The translations under genes and the position numbers were made by a program. A stretch of DNA of 64,000 nt from JAVBOW01 sp031549495 (GTDB lineage: Bacteria > Bacteroidota > Bacteroidia > Bacteroidales > Rikenellaceae). How positions within the stretch are numbered: position 1 is the stretch's first letter; every line of letters begins with the position of its first letter. Shown here piece after piece: positions 9,244 to 18,490 of the stretch. The stretch covers positions 42,160-106,159 of the forward strand of contig JAVBPS010000016.1 of the NCBI GenBank assembly GCA_031549495.1. The letters are read 5' to 3'. The notes beneath the pieces are model-generated. The model was given only the letters and a program-made list of their open reading frames with translations. It was not told the DNA's origin and did no database searches.

Positions 9244-10599
9244 TTATTCTACTTTGAAAGGGATGCAGGCGCTGGCGACCTTGCCGTGGTCGTCGCGCAC
9301 GAATACGTAGAGGCGGTAGTAACCGGCCGTTGCGGGAGCTTTGATGGTCGCCACGGCCTTGTCGCCGTTGGTGATCAGGCCCGTGATGCCGGCCGGCATA
9401 CTGCCGTCGGTCGACTTGGTGGCTTCCTGCATGATATACCACTCGTAGGTCAGCGGATCCTCGTCGGGGTCCGAAGCGGTGACGGTGGCCGTGTGGCCGG
9501 TCGTGTTTTTGGTGAGCACGACGGATTCTTCGGCTTTTTTGCCGTTGAGCCTCATGTCGTCGCGCGAGGCGATCACCGGGGCGCGGTTCTCCGGATAGGA
9601 GCCCGTCCAGCAATACTGCATCTCGTCGACGGCGGCGTAGGTGTTGCCCTTCTTATCGAACAGGCCGTACCAGTTGAGCACCTCGCCGTGGGTCTGGTAG
9701 CCCCACAGGAAGACGAACGATCCCAGGCAGCCGTTGTCCTTGTTGGCCAGGATGTGGTTCTGGTAGCAACTCAGGTAGTCGGCCGCTTTCTGGGTGCTGG
9801 TCTGCTCGACCAGGTATTTGCCCCACAGGATGCGCGAGGGCTCGGGATTCATCTGCCATGTGCCGCGGGGGCCGTACTCGGTGATCATGTAAGGCTTGGT
9901 CCAGCCGCCGGAGGTGAGGTTGGCCCTCACGGTGGGCAGGTTGGGCGCGTAGGTGTTCACCGAGAGGATGTCGATGCTCGGGCAGAGCGTGCGGATGTAG
10001 TTGATGTGGTCCACGTTCGACGAGGCGAGCGAGAGGGTGGTCGGATGGTTCGGGTCCTCCTGCTTGATCATCGCGGCGATCTGCTCGACAGCCGTCCAGA
10101 GCTGCTCCTTTTTCGTATAGGAGGCTTCGGTCTCGTTGCCCACCGACCAGCACAGGATGGCGGGGTGGTCTTTGAAACGTTTCACGTTGCCTTTCATCTC
10201 CTCGAACTGGGCGGCCACTTTGGCCTGGTCGGTGTAGTCGAAGCCGTCGGTCTCGCGCTTCAGGTAGAGGCCGAAGTTGACGTAGATGCCCGCGTTGTAA
10301 GCCTCGTCGAGGATGGCGCGGGTCTTTTCCGCCACGCCGTAGGTGCGGAAGACGTTGCCGCCGTAGTCGGCCAGGCGGCCGGTGTAGTTGTTGCCCGCAC
10401 CGCCCTTGACGAAGAAGTCAGAGCCGTTGACGGTCATCACCCATTTGCCTTCGCGCTGGATGACTTCGACTTTGGCGGGTCCCTCCTGGCTGATGTCCAC
10501 GAACGAGGGGGCCGGGATCGGGAAATCGAACTTGTCGTCGGCGCAGGCTGTGACGGAGGCCACGCACAGGATCGCCGGAATGATATGTCTCAGTTTCAT
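9244..10599 (-). CDS. Clan GH-A type glycosidase lipoprotein (GH2 TIM-barrel or GH158-like)
   Basis: A 451-residue lipoprotein (lipid site Cys19 in SVTAC) with a TIM-barrel glycosidase domain. The probable acid/base is Glu156 in CWSVGNE and the probable nucleophile Glu241 in MITEYGPRG, the strand 4 and strand 7 arrangement of clan GH-A. A C-terminal Ig-like module begins near residue 345 (RAPVIASRDDMRL). The size and barrel-plus-Ig layout resemble the GH158 endo-beta-1,3-glucanases as well as stand-alone GH2 barrels; sequence alone does not separate them. As a lipoprotein it is the likely surface endo-acting enzyme of PUL-1. Its ATG overlaps the TGA of the upstream FAD oxidoreductase (ATGA), indicating coupled translation. 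Confidence 0.78.
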   Translation of the reverse strand: MKLRHIIPAILCVASVTACADDKFDFPIPAPSFVDISQEGPAKVEVIQREGKWVMTVNGSDFFVKGGAGNNYTGRLADYGGNVFRTYGVAEKTRAILDEAYNAGIYVNFGLYLKRETDGFDYTDQAKVAAQFEEMKGNVKRFKDHPAILCWSVGNETEASYTKKEQLWTAVEQIAAMIKQEDPNHPTTLSLASSNVDHINYIRTLCPSIDILSVNTYAPNLPTVRANLTSGGWTKPYMITEYGPRGTWQMNPEPSRILWGKYLVEQTSTQKAADYLSCYQNHILANKDNGCLGSFVFLWGYQTHGEVLNWYGLFDKKGNTYAAVDEMQYCWTGSYPENRAPVIASRDDMRLNGKKAEESVVLTKNTTGHTATVTASDPDEDPLTYEWYIMQEATKSTDGSMPAGITGLITNGDKAVATIKAPATAGYYRLYVFVRDDHGKVASACIPFKVE

Positions 10600-12242
10600 T
10601 TTGCTTGTTTTTTAGGGGTTTCGAGTATCTGTCCATCCTGTAACAGGCGTTCGCGCAGGTTCGTGTAAGAGACCTTCTGCACCGGGACGCGGGCGTCGAT
10701 CGCCATCGCCGCGGCCGTGGCGGCCGACTGGCCGAGCACCATATAGACCGGCTCCATGCGGATCGAACTCATCGCCACGTGGGTGGCCGAAAGGCAGACC
10801 GGCACCAGCAGGTTGCGGCACTCCTCCTCGCGCGGGACGATCGCACCGTAGCCGATCGGATACGGGGTGGTGGGCTGGAAGATGGTGCCTTCGTTGCGCA
10901 GCTTGCCCTCGGTGTCCACCACGCGCGAGACGTAGTGGCAGTCGAGCGCGTAAGACCCCATGCCCACGCAGTCGGTGGCGGGGGTGCGCTCGGTTTTGCG
11001 GACGTTCTGTTCGGTCATCACCAGCTGGCCGACCATGCGGCGCGCCTCGCGGACGTAGATCTGCCACGGGAAGTTGCCCGTGTCGGCGAACTCGTCCTTC
11101 GGCAGGCCCCAGGGCTTCATTTCGTCGCGCACGGCCTGCGGGATGCGGGGATCGTTCGCCAGCAGCCAGAGCATGCCCAGGGCATAGTCCTTGTGCAGCT
11201 GTTCGATCTTCGCGCGGTCGGCGTACGACGCTTCGGGATAGTCGTAGCTCGCCCCGAAGAAGTCCAGGTGGTTGGTGTCGGTCTTGCGGTTGGGCATCGG
11301 GGTGAGGGTGATGATCTTCTGTAAGGGGGTCTCGGGTTCGAGCGTGAGCATGCGCACCAGGATCTCGTAACGCAGCGGGTCGTAGTCCGCCGGCTTTTCG
11401 ATGGGGATCATGTTCGCGGGGTCGTCCGTGAGGGTCATGCGGTAGCAGTAGGCTTGCGTGCGTCCGTCGGCTTCACCATCCGCGCCCCAAGGCTTGGCGT
11501 CGACATAGGGCAGCGGACCCGAGGCCGGGTCGCCTTCCTTAACATAGGGGTCGATGGCGGAGAGGTTCTTGCCGTCGGTGCGGTTCACGCGGATGCCGTT
11601 GAGCGTCTCGCCGTAAGCGGCGTTCGCCTCGCGGCCCACGGTGAACGAAACGCCCGCGGCGGCCATCAGATCGCCCTCGTAGCTGCAGTCGATGTACATG
11701 CGCGCCGTCAGTACGCGTCCGCCTTCGAGCGTGATAGCGGAGAGGTTGCCACGCCGTTTCTCGACCTTCACGCTGCGGTCCAGGGGCGCGCCGTAGATCA
11801 CCTCGACACCCGCCTCGGCGAGCATCTCTTTCATGATCCGCTCGGCCACGTGCGATTCGTAGACCCATTGCATCCGGCGCTCTTCGTTGCGGCCGGTGTA
11901 GGTCCGTTTGAGGGTCTTCTCCATGAATTCGTCGCGCGTTTGGCAGCGCCACGCCTCGGGGCTCGCGTAGTGGTCGTAGATGCGGGCGTAGTATTCCCAG
12001 GCGATGCCGCCGACCACGTCGTTGCGGTTCATGTCGGTGGCCGTCAGGCCCGAGGTGACCATGCCGCCCACGTGGTCGCGCTCGCAGACCAGGATGGTTT
12101 TCTTGCCCATCCGGGCGGCCTGCACGGCGGCCGTGAAGCCCGAGGCGGTGCCCCCGTAGACGCATACGTCCGTTTCGGGGGCCTGCGCCCGGCAGCTAAT
12201 GCTCAGGGCTGCCAGGATCGTTATATAAATCAGCTTTCTCAT
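10596..12242 (-). CDS. Exported FAD-dependent oxidoreductase
   Basis: A 548-residue FAD_oxidored-family protein with an export signal (MRKLIYITILAALSISC; lipobox imperfect, so lipoprotein or simple secretion). FAD-binding motif YGGTASGF at 29-36. It shares with the 3266-5248 paralogue the CSYEGDLM, GREAN...YGETLNG and SIRMEPVYMVLGQSAA blocks, but it lacks the golvesin-like C-terminal domain and is about 110 residues shorter. The substrate is unknown; oxidation of a sugar or of an aglycone attached to the glycan is the plausible role. It follows SusD by 31 bp and overlaps the downstream glycosidase by 4 bp. Confidence 0.85.
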   Translation of the reverse strand: MRKLIYITILAALSISCRAQAPETDVCVYGGTASGFTAAVQAARMGKKTILVCERDHVGGMVTSGLTATDMNRNDVVGGIAWEYYARIYDHYASPEAWRCQTRDEFMEKTLKRTYTGRNEERRMQWVYESHVAERIMKEMLAEAGVEVIYGAPLDRSVKVEKRRGNLSAITLEGGRVLTARMYIDCSYEGDLMAAAGVSFTVGREANAAYGETLNGIRVNRTDGKNLSAIDPYVKEGDPASGPLPYVDAKPWGADGEADGRTQAYCYRMTLTDDPANMIPIEKPADYDPLRYEILVRMLTLEPETPLQKIITLTPMPNRKTDTNHLDFFGASYDYPEASYADRAKIEQLHKDYALGMLWLLANDPRIPQAVRDEMKPWGLPKDEFADTGNFPWQIYVREARRMVGQLVMTEQNVRKTERTPATDCVGMGSYALDCHYVSRVVDTEGKLRNEGTIFQPTTPYPIGYGAIVPREEECRNLLVPVCLSATHVAMSSIRMEPVYMVLGQSAATAAAMAIDARVPVQKVSYTNLRERLLQDGQILETPKKQAK

Positions 12243-12273
12243 CGTTGTTCCAATCTTTCTGCGTTACTGACTA

Positions 12274-13857
12274 TTAATTATATCCGGGGTTTTGCGGGAA
12301 CCTGTCCGCGCCCAGATCGGTCACTTCGGTTTCCGGGATGGGCCAGCGGATGAAGTGCGGGTTGGCGGGAAGGTTGGTGCGGCCGGCCAGCGAAGCGCTC
12401 ACTTCGGGGTGGCCCGCGTAATTCTTCACCTGGTCGATCAGGATGCCCAGCCGCTTGAGGAAATACCAGCGGTCGCCCTCGAAGGCCAACTCGCGCGCCT
12501 GTTCGTCGATCACGTCCTTCATGGTGAGCGTGCCGGTAAATTGGTTGTTGCCCGCCCGCTGCCAGGTCTTGTTGTAGTAATATTTGGCCAGGGTCTGGTC
12601 GCCCGACATCAGGGCGGCCTCGGCGCCGATGATGTAGGTCTCCGCGAGGCGGTACACGATCACGTCCTTGTAACTTTTGGTCTCCGAAGTGCCGCGGGCC
12701 CAGATGTCGCCGTACTTGGTGATGCCCGGCAGCAGGTTCTTGTTCACCACGCCGTCCTTGCGCTCGGGGAAGTATTCGCCGGGCTTGACCACCACCGCAC
12801 CGTATGGAATATCCTTATTGGTGGTGTTCATGTAGCGGTGGATGTACCACGAGGTGTAGCGCTTGTCCTTACTCTGGTCGTAGAGCGAGAAGAGGTAGGG
12901 ACTGGGCAGGCAGCGGCCGTAGGTGTAGCCCCAGTTCTGGTACGAGCACGCCTCGTCGGCCGCCCCGCCGATCTCCTGGCGGTAGATGCCGATGAACAGC
13001 GCAGCGATATAGTTGCCGCTGGGCGTGGCGGCCGAGAGGTTGCCGCCCGGGTTCTTGCTCCATTGCTGGGTCAGGATGGCCTCCTTGTGGTTCAGCTCGG
13101 CGCCGGTGAAGACCTTATCGACCTCCACCAGGTCGAACGCACCCGACTGGTCGATGGCTTCGACCTGGGTGAGGGCCTCGGGCCAGTCCTTGATCCACAG
13201 GGCGGCCTTCGCCTTGATGTGGCGCGCGGCGCCCTGCGTGAAGCGGCCCGGCTCTTCGGTCGTCCAGTCGAGGTTTTCGATGGCGTAGTCGAGGTCTTTG
13301 TATAAAAGGTCGAACACTTCGGTTTGCGTCGCGGGACGGATGTCGCGCTCATCGTCCACGTTCTCGGGCGTGGTGGCCAAGGTATTGAGCCAGATGCGGT
13401 CGTAGGTGCGGTAAAGCAGGAAGTACGACTGTGCGCGGAAGCACTTCGCCTCGGCGATTATCCGCCTCAGGTTCGGGGTGTCGGGCAACTTTTCACCCGC
13501 TTCGATCAGCGTGTTGGCTTTGCCGATGATATCGTACATGGTGGTCCACATAAAGGCTACCTGGGCCGAGGAGGGTTTGAGGTACTGCGGGTCGTAGATG
13601 CCGAAGTAGTTGCCCGTCCCGCCGTTGGTCATCGCCTCGTCGGTGGCGCGCACCAGGGCGAACATGGTAGCGCTTTCGGTGTCGTTGGTATAGTAACGCT
13701 GGCGGTTGTAGAGGGCGGTCACGCCAAGCTCCAGCCCGTCCTCCGAGGTGACGATGTAGTCGATCGTGAATTTACTCGGGTGTTCCTCGGTAAGGAAGTC
13801 CTTGCACGAAGCCAGCACGCTCGTGCACAGCAGCAGGGAAATTATCGCTTTTTTCAT
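12274..13857 (-). CDS. SusD/RagB family glycan-binding lipoprotein (PUL-1)
   Basis: SusD-type lipoprotein of 527 residues, the surface lid that binds glycan over the paired SusC channel. Lipid site Cys18 (SVLASC) is followed directly by KDFLTEEHPS, the usual SusD opening. The helical TPR-like region (FRAQSYFLLYRTYDRIW) and the C-terminal ending (WPIPETEVTD ... NPGYN) are typical. It lies 12 bp after the SusC gene on the same transcript. Confidence 0.95.
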   Translation of the reverse strand: MKKAIISLLLCTSVLASCKDFLTEEHPSKFTIDYIVTSEDGLELGVTALYNRQRYYTNDTESATMFALVRATDEAMTNGGTGNYFGIYDPQYLKPSSAQVAFMWTTMYDIIGKANTLIEAGEKLPDTPNLRRIIAEAKCFRAQSYFLLYRTYDRIWLNTLATTPENVDDERDIRPATQTEVFDLLYKDLDYAIENLDWTTEEPGRFTQGAARHIKAKAALWIKDWPEALTQVEAIDQSGAFDLVEVDKVFTGAELNHKEAILTQQWSKNPGGNLSAATPSGNYIAALFIGIYRQEIGGAADEACSYQNWGYTYGRCLPSPYLFSLYDQSKDKRYTSWYIHRYMNTTNKDIPYGAVVVKPGEYFPERKDGVVNKNLLPGITKYGDIWARGTSETKSYKDVIVYRLAETYIIGAEAALMSGDQTLAKYYYNKTWQRAGNNQFTGTLTMKDVIDEQARELAFEGDRWYFLKRLGILIDQVKNYAGHPEVSASLAGRTNLPANPHFIRWPIPETEVTDLGADRFPQNPGYN

Positions 13858-13869
13858 GGTGCGGCTATT

Positions 13870-16800
13870 TTAGAAGGTGACATTAAGGCCGACGAGGGCG
13901 GTGCGCGGCTCGGGATAGGCGCCCGGATTCTGCTCGGGGCCGTAGCCCAGCACGTCGGTGCGTGTCCAGAAATTGGTCAGCGAGGTGTATAGGCGCAGCT
14001 TCTGGACGAAGATCTTGCGCATCCACCTTTCGGGAAATTCGTAGCCCAGCGTCACATTGCGCAGGCGCACGTAGGTGCCGTCCTGGTAGCCGAGCGAGGA
14101 GAGGTAGGCCGGGGCCTGGGTGAAGTGGGGTGCGGGAGCCTCATTACTGGGGTTGTTCGCTGTCCAGTAGTTGCGGCGGATACCGTTGCGTTTGCCGGTC
14201 AAATCGCCGCCGTTGGCGAACGAGACCAGGTAATCGTTGTAGATCGTCCCGCCGTAAGCGACGTAGAGATCGGCCGACAGGTCGAAGCCCTTCCAGCGCA
14301 GGGTGGTGCCCAGGTTGCCGATCCATTTCGGGTCGCGCTGGTAGACCACTTTGTCCGCGTCGCTGATTATGTCGTCGCCGTTGGTGTTGGCCACACGGAT
14401 CGTGCCGGGCTTGGCGCCGGGCATATAGGAGCTGCTGATGTCGTCCGTGAGCTGCCAGATACCGGCGAAGCGGTAGTCGTAATAGACGTTCGTGGGCTTG
14501 CCGATAAACCAGTTGCTGGCGACATTGTCCGTCGGGTTGCCGTACTCGTCCGTGGTGCCGTCGAGTTTGAGTATCTTGTTGCTGTTGGCGGCGAACGTCA
14601 GATCGACCTCCCACGAGAAAGAACGCGTACGCACCGGGACGGTATTCAGAGTAATCTCCACCCCGCGGTTGCGCAGCTCGCCCACGTTGACCACCTGCGA
14701 TTTGTAACCCAGTACCCGTGAGAGGTAACGACTCATCAGCAGGTCGGTGGTCTTGGATGTGTAGATCTCGGCAGTACCGCTGATGCGCCCTTTCAGGAAA
14801 CCGAAGTCGAGGCCGATGTTGGCCGTCGTGGAGGTTTCCCATTTCAGGTCGGGATTCGGAAGAACGGCGTTGGGCAGGTAGCCGGTCGCCTTTTCCGTAC
14901 CGAATTCGGTCAGGTATTTATCGACCACGCCGAGTGTTTCGTACGGGTCCACGCCCTGGTTGCCGGTCTGGCCGTAACTCAGACGCAGTTTGAGGTTCGA
15001 AAGCCAGTTCACGTCACGCAGGAAAGCCTCCTCGCTGGCCCGCCAGGCAAACGACGCCGAGGGGAAGTAACCCCATTTATTGTTGATCCCGAAAACCGTC
15101 GAGCCGTCCGCACGGATTGCGGCGCTGAACAGGTAGCGGCCGAGCAGGCCGTAGTTCACGCGGCCCATGAACGACACCAGGCTACGATCCGTCAGGTTCC
15201 AGGTCGGCTCGCCGTAGGAGTTCGCTCCGCCCACGCCGTTAAAGGTCAGTTCGTCGTTGGCGAATTCGGTGGCGTTGATCCCCATCGTTTTCCGCTGGAT
15301 CGTATTCACGGACTGCATCCCCGTAACTTCGACGTGGTGCTTTTTGCCGCAAAAATCGTGACTCCAGGTGAGAATATTCTCGAGCAGGTAGTCGTGAAAG
15401 AGGCTGATCGAAGTAGTGCCCTTACCCATGGAGCTGTAAGCCGAGGTGTGATCTACCCCCTGGTAGGTGCCCCCTTCGGTGTTGTAGCGTGAGATGCTGC
15501 CGTTGACGCGGTAGGTGATATCTTTGGTGATCTTGACGTCGGCGAACAGGTTGAGCAGGATCCGCTCCTGGATGCTCCTGTTATCCGAGTTGTTGATGTT
15601 CCACAGCGGGTTGTAGTTCGATTCGCCCGCTTCGGTGACGTCCTTGCGCAGCGTCACCCCGTCATCCTCGTAGATCTTCGAAAGGGGCGGCACAGTGATG
15701 AAGTTATTGAACGAACCGTCAGCGGTCCGGGTCCATGAGCGCATATAGGAAACGTTCGTGCCCAGGGTCAGCCATTTGTTCAGTTGGTGGTCGACGTTCA
15801 GGCGACCGGTGGCGCGTTGGTAGCCCGACGAGGGCACCATGCCGTCCTGGTCGAAGTAGCCGAACGAGATCGAGTATTTGGTACGGTCGGTGCCCGACTG
15901 GATCGAGATATCGTGCTTCTGCTGGAGTGCCGTACCGATCATCTCTTTCTCCCAGTCGACGAAATTGCCGCTCTGCAGCACGTCGTACATCACGCCCCTG
16001 AAGCAATCCTCGGGGTCGTACGAACCGTTGGCGTTATAATAGGCCTCCTTGCGCATGGCAGCCCATTCGTAGCCGTTGTAGAACTCGAAGTTGCGCTTGA
16101 TGTCCTGCATGGCGAAATAGTTCGAATAGTTGATCTTCGTCTGGCCGGCCTTGCCGCGCTTGGTGGTGATCAGGATCACGCCGCAGGCCGCACGGGCGCC
16201 GTAGATCGACTGCGCCGAGGCGTCCTTGAGTACTTCGAGCGAGGCGATGTCCGTCGAGTTCACGTCGTCGATATTCGACGTGGGCACGCCGTCCACCACG
16301 TACAGGGGCTGGTTGTCGCCCCCCGAGAGGGTGCGCTTGCCGCGGATGTATATAGCCGCACCACCCCCTCCCGGAGCTGCGTTGGTCGTGTTGACCTGGA
16401 TCCCGGCGGCCTTGCCGCGCAGCATCTCGACCACATTCGACACGGGAATGGTATTGAGTTTCTCAGGGGTGACGGACGAAATGGCGCCCGTCAGGTCGCT
16501 GCGGCGCTGGGTACCGTAACCCACCACCACCACTTCGTCGAGTTTCTGGAAGTCCTCGTGAAGCGTGACGGCCATGCTGACGGTCGTCGGCGTCACCGCC
16601 TTTGTTTCGGTCAGGTAGCCCATGAAGCTGAATTGCAGCGAGCTGCCTTTCGGGGCGTTGATGACGTAGGAACCGTCGGCCCCGGCCGAGACGCCGCGGG
16701 TCGTTCCCGCGACCGTGACCATGGCGCCGGGCAATGCCCTGCCTGCCGCGTCCATGACCTTACCCGACACGCGCTGGTTATCGTCCGCCGCGGTCGGTGC

Positions 16801-17184
16801 GCCCGCTTTGGCGGCGGAAGCCGGGCCGGTCGCCAGCACGATGTTGCGGTCGAGCACGGACCACGTGACGTTCGTGCCGCGGAAGAGGTCTTCCAGCACG
16901 GCGAAAAGGTCGCGGTTAGCGGCCTGGACATTCACCCTGCGGGCGAGGTCGATCTGGTCGGTATTGTAAAAGAATTTGTAATCGGTCTGCGCTTCGAGTT
17001 GGCGCAACACGGCGTCCACCCGTTGTCCCGATGCGCTCAGGGTCACGTTCTGCGCCTGCGCCAGGCCGGGCAGCAAAGCCACGGCCAAAGCCAGCCACAC
17101 TCCCCTGCGGCACAGTCCGGCCAGGGAGGCCGACGTGCAGGATTTTATCATCCTGGGCAGTTGGATGGTAAAAAGGTTTTTCAT
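13870..17184 (-). CDS. SusC/RagA TonB-linked outer-membrane transporter with STN domain (PUL-1)
   Basis: A 1104-residue TonB-dependent transporter that imports glycan fragments with its SusD partner. Layout: long signal region ending LPGLAQAQ (about 45), STN domain 47-118, carboxypeptidase-D-like regulatory domain 138-218, VVVGYGTQ motif near 219-226, plug domain with YVVDGVP and DASAQSIYGARA, then the beta-barrel ending in VTF. The STN domain is the part that signals to a FecR-type anti-sigma factor, and such a gene lies immediately upstream (17362-18369). The true start might be Met12, since the first eleven residues are unusual ahead of a signal peptide. No TAnnTTTG promoter is seen on this strand upstream, as expected if the ECF sigma drives it. 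Confidence 0.95.
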   Translation of the reverse strand: MKNLFTIQLPRMIKSCTSASLAGLCRRGVWLALAVALLPGLAQAQNVTLSASGQRVDAVLRQLEAQTDYKFFYNTDQIDLARRVNVQAANRDLFAVLEDLFRGTNVTWSVLDRNIVLATGPASAAKAGAPTAADDNQRVSGKVMDAAGRALPGAMVTVAGTTRGVSAGADGSYVINAPKGSSLQFSFMGYLTETKAVTPTTVSMAVTLHEDFQKLDEVVVVGYGTQRRSDLTGAISSVTPEKLNTIPVSNVVEMLRGKAAGIQVNTTNAAPGGGGAAIYIRGKRTLSGGDNQPLYVVDGVPTSNIDDVNSTDIASLEVLKDASAQSIYGARAACGVILITTKRGKAGQTKINYSNYFAMQDIKRNFEFYNGYEWAAMRKEAYYNANGSYDPEDCFRGVMYDVLQSGNFVDWEKEMIGTALQQKHDISIQSGTDRTKYSISFGYFDQDGMVPSSGYQRATGRLNVDHQLNKWLTLGTNVSYMRSWTRTADGSFNNFITVPPLSKIYEDDGVTLRKDVTEAGESNYNPLWNINNSDNRSIQERILLNLFADVKITKDITYRVNGSISRYNTEGGTYQGVDHTSAYSSMGKGTTSISLFHDYLLENILTWSHDFCGKKHHVEVTGMQSVNTIQRKTMGINATEFANDELTFNGVGGANSYGEPTWNLTDRSLVSFMGRVNYGLLGRYLFSAAIRADGSTVFGINNKWGYFPSASFAWRASEEAFLRDVNWLSNLKLRLSYGQTGNQGVDPYETLGVVDKYLTEFGTEKATGYLPNAVLPNPDLKWETSTTANIGLDFGFLKGRISGTAEIYTSKTTDLLMSRYLSRVLGYKSQVVNVGELRNRGVEITLNTVPVRTRSFSWEVDLTFAANSNKILKLDGTTDEYGNPTDNVASNWFIGKPTNVYYDYRFAGIWQLTDDISSSYMPGAKPGTIRVANTNGDDIISDADKVVYQRDPKWIGNLGTTLRWKGFDLSADLYVAYGGTIYNDYLVSFANGGDLTGKRNGIRRNYWTANNPSNEAPAPHFTQAPAYLSSLGYQDGTYVRLRNVTLGYEFPERWMRKIFVQKLRLYTSLTNFWTRTDVLGYGPEQNPGAYPEPRTALVGLNVTF

Positions 17185-17191
17185 AGATTTG
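17161..17191 (+). promoter_or_regulatory. Candidate promoter for antisense RNA at the PUL-1 SusC start
   Basis: On the plus strand TTG at 17161-17163, a 20-bp spacer and TAGATTTG at 17184-17191 match the Bacteroidota -33/-7 promoter (TTTG, 19-21 bp, TAnnTTTG). The -7 box begins at the first base of the SusC start codon on the opposite strand. The same geometry is found at the PUL-3 SusC gene. Confidence 0.65.
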
Positions 17192-17194
17192 TAG

Positions 17195-17307
17195 TGTAGG
17201 TTAATAAATCACTTGTCATGTGCGCCAGTACCTTGCGAGGCTCAGAAGCGCATCAGGTGGTCGCATACGGTGCGGGGCACGGTAATGCCCGGCCGTATGC
17301 CTTTTTT
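17195..17307 (+). ncRNA. Candidate cis-antisense small RNA in the PUL-1 SusC leader
   Basis: A predicted RNA of about 113 nt begins just after the promoter at 17161-17191 and ends in a strong terminator. The terminator stem is GCATACGG/CCGTATGC (17263-17270 with 17293-17300), with an inner GGGCA/TGCCC stem and T-run 17302-17307. It lies wholly in the SusC 5' leader on the opposite strand. No plus-strand gene ends here, so the terminator has no other obvious client. DonS-type antisense RNAs that repress SusC are known at ECF sigma/anti-sigma PULs of Bacteroides fragilis. Assigning this one to that group is inference from position and structure. Confidence 0.6.
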
Positions 17308-17361
17308 CAAACGGGGGTTTCTCTCATCTCTTCTGGTTTTAGGTTCGGCGTATCGTGTATA

Positions 17362-18369
17362 TCAATAGATTTCGATGCGGCTCTTTTCCCGCTCGCCCAC
17401 AGGCAGGTAACGGTAATGGATCCCGGACGACACGGCGAAGTGCTCCAGCACGCGGTCCAGGCGCTGATGGACGAACACACCCGTGAAATGCTGCCCCAGC
17501 AATTTCGGATCACGCACCTGGAACTCGACGTTGAAGCGGCGCGAGAGCACCCGGAGCACCTCGTCGAGCGAGGTCTGGCGGAACAGGATGCGGCCGTCCT
17601 TCCAGGCGGTGTAGGTATCGGTATCCACCTCGCGCAACAGGGCGGTACGGGTGGCTGCGGTATAGACGGCCCGCTGGCCGGGTTTGAGCGTCATGCGTGA
17701 AATTTCGCCCGCCGCGTCGTCATAGTTGAAAGCCACGCTACCCGAGACGAGCGTCGCGGAGACGGCCTGCGGGTCGTAGGCATCCACGTTGAACCGGGTG
17801 CCGAGCACCTCTACCTGCACGCCTGTGCAGGTTTCGACCACGAACCGGCGCCCTTCAGTGCGTTCCACTTCGAAATAGGCTTCTCCCTGCAATTCCACAC
17901 GGCGCGTGCGCCCGAAGCGGGACGGGTATTTGATCCGGCTTTCGGAATTGAGCCACACACGCGTGCTGTCGGGCAGGGTGACGCAGGTGGTCATGCCGGG
18001 GTTGGTCGCCATCTCCACATACCGCTCTGTGCCGCGGTTCGAAAAGACCAGCGTAATCGTGGCGACGAGCAACGGCAGGAAAAGGAGGGCCGCGGCCTGC
18101 TGCGCGCGGCGCAGCCATAGCCTACGGGCGGGCAGGTCGGACGTCATGCGGGCGTGAACGCGTTTCAAAGCCGCTTCGGTGTCGACCTCGGACGCCACGG
18201 CCATGGTTTGGGCTGCGAAAGCGATACGCGCCACGGCATCGGCCGTGCGGCGGTTCTCTTCATCCGCGGCGATCCACAGCCGCACGGCGGCCGCCTCTTC
18301 GGCAGTCGCCTCGCCGGTAAAATATTTCAGGATCAGGGAAGGGTCTATCGTCTGCAAGGGTTCTGTCAT
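17362..18369 (-). CDS. FecR-family anti-sigma factor (PUL-1)
   Basis: A 335-residue FecR-type inner-membrane regulator that holds the ECF sigma factor inactive until SusC signals that substrate is bound. An N-terminal cytoplasmic helical part (residues 1-85), one membrane helix about 91-110, then the periplasmic FecR domain with TCVTLPDSTRVWLNSESRIKYP and RRVELQGEAYFEV, and a C-terminal secretin/STN-binding-like domain (DEVLRVLSRRFNVEF). It sits 177 bp upstream of the STN-containing SusC on the same strand, while its sigma gene points the other way. Confidence 0.93.
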   Translation of the reverse strand: MTEPLQTIDPSLILKYFTGEATAEEAAAVRLWIAADEENRRTADAVARIAFAAQTMAVASEVDTEAALKRVHARMTSDLPARRLWLRRAQQAAALLFLPLLVATITLVFSNRGTERYVEMATNPGMTTCVTLPDSTRVWLNSESRIKYPSRFGRTRRVELQGEAYFEVERTEGRRFVVETCTGVQVEVLGTRFNVDAYDPQAVSATLVSGSVAFNYDDAAGEISRMTLKPGQRAVYTAATRTALLREVDTDTYTAWKDGRILFRQTSLDEVLRVLSRRFNVEFQVRDPKLLGQHFTGVFVHQRLDRVLEHFAVSSGIHYRYLPVGEREKSRIEIY

Positions 18370-18467
18370 GATGTCGGAATATATCGTGCGTTATATTGAA
18401 GACTGTTCCGTGGAGCGATCTCCTAAACTGTCAACGTGTTTTTTTCTCTTTTTTTAAAATAATCCCC

Positions 18468-18475
18468 TATATTTG
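18468..18475 (+). promoter_or_regulatory. -7 promoter box for the PUL-1 ECF sigma gene
   Basis: TATATTTG fits the TAnnTTTG -7 consensus. No clear -33 TTTG is seen at 19-21 bp. Transcription would begin about 12 nt before the ATG, an unusually short leader. Confidence 0.5.
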
Positions 18476-18490
18476 TTGAAAAACACAGCG

